From contig DATBWU010000349.1 in the NCBI GenBank assembly GCA_036514635.1, positions 1 to 6,879 on the forward strand: a stretch of DNA of 6,879 bases, read 5' to 3'. The notes beneath the pieces were generated by a model. The model was not told where the DNA came from. It made no database searches and was given only the letters and a program-made list of their open reading frames with translations. Below are positions 4,759 to 6,879 of the stretch, piece after piece; positions within the stretch are counted from its first letter, which is position 1, and each line of letters begins with the position of its first letter. The DNA comes from DASSFZ01 sp036514635 (lineage in GTDB: Bacteria > Chloroflexota > Anaerolineae > Fen-1058). Made by a program: the position numbers and the translations under genes.

Positions 4759-5604
4759 ATGAAGTATGGCTTCGTGTATCCCGGTGGCGAGACTCGCGCG
4801 GCAGCCGAGTGTGCGCGCGTGGCAGAAGCGGCAGGTTGGGACGGCTTTTTTGTGTGGGACCCGGTCTGGGGCGTCGATGCGTGGGTGACGCTGGCGGCCT
4901 GCGCTGTACTCACCGAGCGTATCCGTCTCGGCACGATGATCACGCCTGTATCGCGGCGACGACCGTGGAAACTGGCGAGCGAAACAGTGACGCTCGATCG
5001 CTTGTCCAACGGCCGCGCCATCCTCGCCGTCGGGCTGGGCGCGATTGACACGGGCTTCGTCCAATTCGGCGAGGAGACGGATCGCAAGACGCGAGCAGAA
5101 CTACTCGACGAAGGGTTGGACGTTATCACCGGTCTATGGCACGGCCAGCCATTCCACTATAATGGCAAGCATTACCACATCACGGAAACGAAGTTCATGC
5201 CGCCGCCTCCGCCGATTCAGAAACCGCGCATTCCGATTTGGGTAGTCGGTGCGTGGCCGCGCGAGAAGTCCATGCAGCGTGTGATCCGCTATGACGGTCT
5301 GCTCCCAACCAAGATGAACACAAAGGGGAAGCACGTCAAGTTCAAGCCCGCGGACATTCGCGCCATGAAAGCCTACCTCGACGAGCACCGCCGGCTGAAG
5401 ACGCCGTTCGATATCGTGGTGGAAGGCGTGACGCCGGGCGACAATCGCAAGAAAGCCGCCGCGATCGTGCGCCCGTGGGCCGAGGCCGGCGCGACATGGT
5501 GGCTGGAGGCCCTGTGGTCGCTGGCGGGCAGCAAGATGTGGAAAGATTCGACACAGAAGCGCATTCTAGCGCGGGTCGAACAAGGCCCGCCGCGCATCGA
5601 GTAA
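4759..5604 (+). CDS. Luciferase-like (LLM) flavin/F420-dependent oxidoreductase
   Basis: The 281-residue product has the bacterial-luciferase TIM-barrel pattern: MKYGFVYPGG at the first strand, VAEAAGWDGFFVWD (21-34), LTERIRLGTMITPVSRRRPW (51-70), SETVTLDRLSNGRAILAVGL (74-93), the insertion region LWHGQPFHYNGKHYHITETK (126-145), and IPIWVVGAWP (158-167). Such enzymes use reduced FMN or coenzyme F420 for oxidation, reduction or monooxygenation; the substrate cannot be told. The length is slightly short but complete for the family. The start at 4759 is chosen because family proteins begin at this point and GGAGG (4748-4752) lies six bases upstream. A longer form from 4732, with AGAGGAG (4718-4724) upstream, would add nine residues. 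A MITE-like element begins directly after the stop. Confidence 0.9.
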   Translation: MKYGFVYPGGETRAAAECARVAEAAGWDGFFVWDPVWGVDAWVTLAACAVLTERIRLGTMITPVSRRRPWKLASETVTLDRLSNGRAILAVGLGAIDTGFVQFGEETDRKTRAELLDEGLDVITGLWHGQPFHYNGKHYHITETKFMPPPPPIQKPRIPIWVVGAWPREKSMQRVIRYDGLLPTKMNTKGKHVKFKPADIRAMKAYLDEHRRLKTPFDIVVEGVTPGDNRKKAAAIVRPWAEAGATWWLEALWSLAGSKMWKDSTQKRILARVEQGPPRIE

Positions 5605-5611
5605 ATCACGA

Positions 5612-5737
5612 ACTCACCTTACGCAGTCGGGCAGGACTTTACCGCAGAGTGCGCGGAGAACGCAGAGATTTGCTTGGAAATCCGCTCCGCGCCCTCTGCG
5701 TTCTCGGCGGTGAAATGGTCTCTTGCGTAAGGTGAGT
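5612..5737. mobile_element. MITE-like non-autonomous element with flanking direct repeat
   Basis: The ends ACTCACCTTACGCA (5612-5625) and TGCGTAAGGTGAGT (5724-5737) are perfect 14-bp inverted repeats. CACGA directly abuts both outer ends (5607-5611 and 5738-5742). Read with 13-bp ends, the flanking repeat becomes seven bases, TCACGAA (5606-5612, 5737-5743). The 126-bp element carries no gene; its interior is a large hairpin including the 12-bp perfect arms GAGAACGCAGAG and CTCTGCGTTCTC (5656-5667, 5694-5705). Terminal inverted repeats plus a target duplication are the marks of transposition by a transposase encoded elsewhere; I cannot name the family. It inserted just after the oxidoreductase stop, and its hairpin may now serve as that gene's terminator. 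Confidence 0.75.
5641..5712. repeat. ACCGC…GGCGGT inverted repeat inside the MITE-like element
   Basis: The outer bases ACCGC (5641-5645) pair in part with GGCGGT (5706-5711). Inner arms GAGAACGCAGAG/CTCTGCGTTCTC are perfect. The left arm is 23 of 27 identical to 1108-1134 and related to 3465-3490. Either the mobile element picked up a dispersed repeat, or the dispersed repeats are relics of this element class. Confidence 0.6.
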
Positions 5738-5838
5738 CACGAATATGCACATAGACGGATTTACCGCCGACGCCGTAGGCACTCAGGGGCCACGGAGATA
5801 ATTCTGAGGTAACTGCTCACGGTTTTCTCGTGCCGCGC

Positions 5839-5912
5839 GCCCGACGATCAATCGTCGGGCTAATATCGCAAAGCCGAATGAATCCGGCTGGATTCAGCCC
5901 GGTGTACCGGGC
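5839..5912. repeat. Composite palindromic repeat, second copy
   Basis: GCCCGACGAT/ATCGTCGGGC (5839-5848, 5851-5860) has a CA centre. GCCCGGT/ACCGGGC (5897-5903, 5906-5912) has a GT centre. Between them, CTAAT and then AAGCCGAATGAATCCGGCT resemble the middle unit at 69-87, with one arm slightly decayed. The unit order matches 5-137. Confidence 0.7.
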
Positions 5913-5994
5913 TTCGTCAGTTGAGCCGGGCGGCTTCAGCCCCCGGCGGTGGCGAAGTGGCAACCTTTGCATGCACACTATGCGCTCTCCGTAT

Positions 5995-6024
5995 TTGTGT
6001 TCACGCCCCGGTTCGTGATATAGT
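5995..6024 (+). promoter_or_regulatory. Possible promoter of the 3' partial gene
   Basis: TGATATAGT gives an extended -10 (TATAGT, 6019-6024). TTGTGT at 5995-6000 is a poor -35 with an 18-base gap. The leader to the start at 6259 would be about 230 bases and would contain the hairpin and palindromes described separately. Confidence 0.35.
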
Positions 6025-6164
6025 TCTTCCACACAGGCAGACAAGGTCCCACTTCAACACATTCCGGCTCATGTAGGCTCGCGGGTGAAACGGCGTTTTA
6101 GACTTCCGAACTCTCCGAGACCTCGGGAGTCTGCATAGCCTTTCGCCTCTAAGAGCCGGGGCAC

Positions 6165-6202
6165 ACCGGCTTCAGCCGGTCAAAATGCCGACTGAAGTCG
6201 GC
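6165..6202. repeat. Pair of tight palindromes, ACCGGCT and GCCGACT units
   Basis: ACCGGCT/AGCCGGT (6165-6171, 6174-6180, TC centre) and GCCGACT/AGTCGGC (6187-6193, 6196-6202, GA centre) share the 2-base-centre design of the other palindromes in this window. A decayed relative of the second lies at 3678-3699. Confidence 0.7.
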
Positions 6203-6258
6203 GCTCCGGCTGCAATCCTCCTACTTTCCAGGCAGGCGCTTAGAAGGTTTCAGCATCA

Positions 6259-6879
6259 ATGGCTCGCAAGAAATCGCGAACAACGGAGCGAAGCGGTGGA
6301 GTCGACATCTCCGGCGAGCGGGTGAACGTCGGCGGCGACATCGTCGGGCGCGACAAGATCACGGGTAAGGTCGTCATCCACGTCGGCACGCTCGTCGTCC
6401 CCGCCGCGCCCGCGTTGATCGCCACGCTGCTCGCCACTGTCGCGCTGATCGCCGTGGCGGTGAGTCTGCGCGGATTGGCGCCGACGCCCGGCCCGGCCAA
6501 GATGCAAGGCGCGTTCAATGTCGCCATCGCCGAGTTTGGCGAAGTCGATGCGGAGGGCCAGGTGCAGCCGTCGGAGCAGGGCCGGCTCCTCAGCCAATGG
6601 GTGTACGAGTCGCTGCAAGCGCAAAAGGATCAATTCCCCGACGCCAACATCAAGAGCATCATCTCCATCTGGCACGACAGCCTGCCCGTAACCGAGAAGA
6701 GCACGACGCTGGGAGTGATTACGACTTATACCCAGGCGCTGCGTTTGGCGGAGACCATCAACGCCGACCTGGTGATCTACGGCAGCCTCAATAACCGGGC
6801 CGAGTTCAATCCGGAGTTTTACGTCTCGCCTCGACTGCGCGGCGAGATCGACGCCTCGGCGGGCCGCTACCGCCTGGGC
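6259..6879 (+). CDS. Membrane-anchored 'VGGDIVGRDKITG' protein (5' part, runs off the window)
   Basis: The frame is open for 207 codons to the window edge. Residues 14-36 (GVDISGERVNVGGDIVGRDK, then ITG) are a short Gly-rich motif I recall at the N-terminus of many Chloroflexota and cyanobacterial multidomain proteins. One transmembrane helix follows (about 44-70, LVVPAAPALIATLLATVALI). The outer part begins NVAIAEFGEVD (87-97) and includes INADLVIYGSLNN (167-179) and EFYVSPRLRG (186-195). This is like a TolB-N/FlgO-type alpha/beta domain that in related proteins precedes tetratricopeptide repeats. The few basic residues before the helix and the polar stretch after it favour an N-terminus inside the cell. 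The start ATG at 6259 has AGAAGG (6242-6247) 11 bases upstream, a rather long spacing. Function unknown; the C-terminal domains lie outside the window. Confidence 0.7.
   Translation, partial: MARKKSRTTERSGGVDISGERVNVGGDIVGRDKITGKVVIHVGTLVVPAAPALIATLLATVALIAVAVSLRGLAPTPGPAKMQGAFNVAIAEFGEVDAEGQVQPSEQGRLLSQWVYESLQAQKDQFPDANIKSIISIWHDSLPVTEKSTTLGVITTYTQALRLAETINADLVIYGSLNNRAEFNPEFYVSPRLRGEIDASAGRYRLG

Larger units (their letters stand above)
5744..6258. other. Gene-free stretch between the MITE and the 3' partial gene
   Basis: No credible gene was seen. It contains the composite palindromes at 5839-5912, a possible promoter at 5995-6024, an imperfect hairpin GACTTCCGA/TCGGGAGTC (about 6102-6137) and two tight palindromes at 6165-6202. 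The segment 5744-5838 has no recognised element. Confidence 0.5.

Overview
This GC-rich window looks like chromosomal DNA from an uncultured Chloroflexota bacterium (Anaerolineae-like). That placement is an inference with moderate confidence. It rests on a helix-turn-helix/NB-ARC regulator of the 'SFIGRERE…LTLTGAGGSG' type common in that phylum, a lipoprotein with a Thr/Ala/Pro linker, a gene starting with a 'VGGDIVGRDKITG' motif, and many short, tight palindromes between genes. No rRNA, tRNA, CRISPR array or transposase gene was seen.

Layout. 1-190 holds palindromic repeats. 193-840 (minus) is a broken XRE/NB-ARC regulator: the N-terminal half runs to the middle of the Walker A loop and is then joined, out of frame, to a remnant of the C-terminal end of the same kind of protein. 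841-1230 holds an inverted repeat, one arm of a second repeat and a possible promoter. 1231-1530 and 1527-2786 (plus) form a coupled pair (ATGA overlap): a small unrecognised protein, then a lipoprotein with a SnoaL/NTF2-like domain and two cupredoxin-like domains. A hairpin terminator and an extended -10 promoter separate this pair from 2913-3308, a RidA-family protein lacking the usual catalytic arginine. 3309-3770 holds a terminator, dispersed repeats and a perfect 32-bp palindrome. 3771-4352 (minus) is an ECF-like sigma-70 factor whose likely promoter lies near 4536-4541. 4759-5604 (plus) is a luciferase-like (LLM) flavin or F420 oxidoreductase. Two bases after its stop lies a 126-bp MITE-like element with 13-14 bp terminal inverted repeats and a flanking direct repeat. 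5744-6258 holds more palindromes and a possible promoter. 6259 to the window end is the 5' part of a membrane-anchored protein.

Apart from the coupled pair, the genes look like independent transcription units separated by repeat-rich gaps. No shared pathway can be argued from the sequence. The most notable features are the dispersed repeats and the small non-autonomous element carrying one of them, the internally deleted regulator, and the lipoprotein whose two cupredoxin-like halves differ in their putative metal ligands. I did not find a convincing new multi-gene system.
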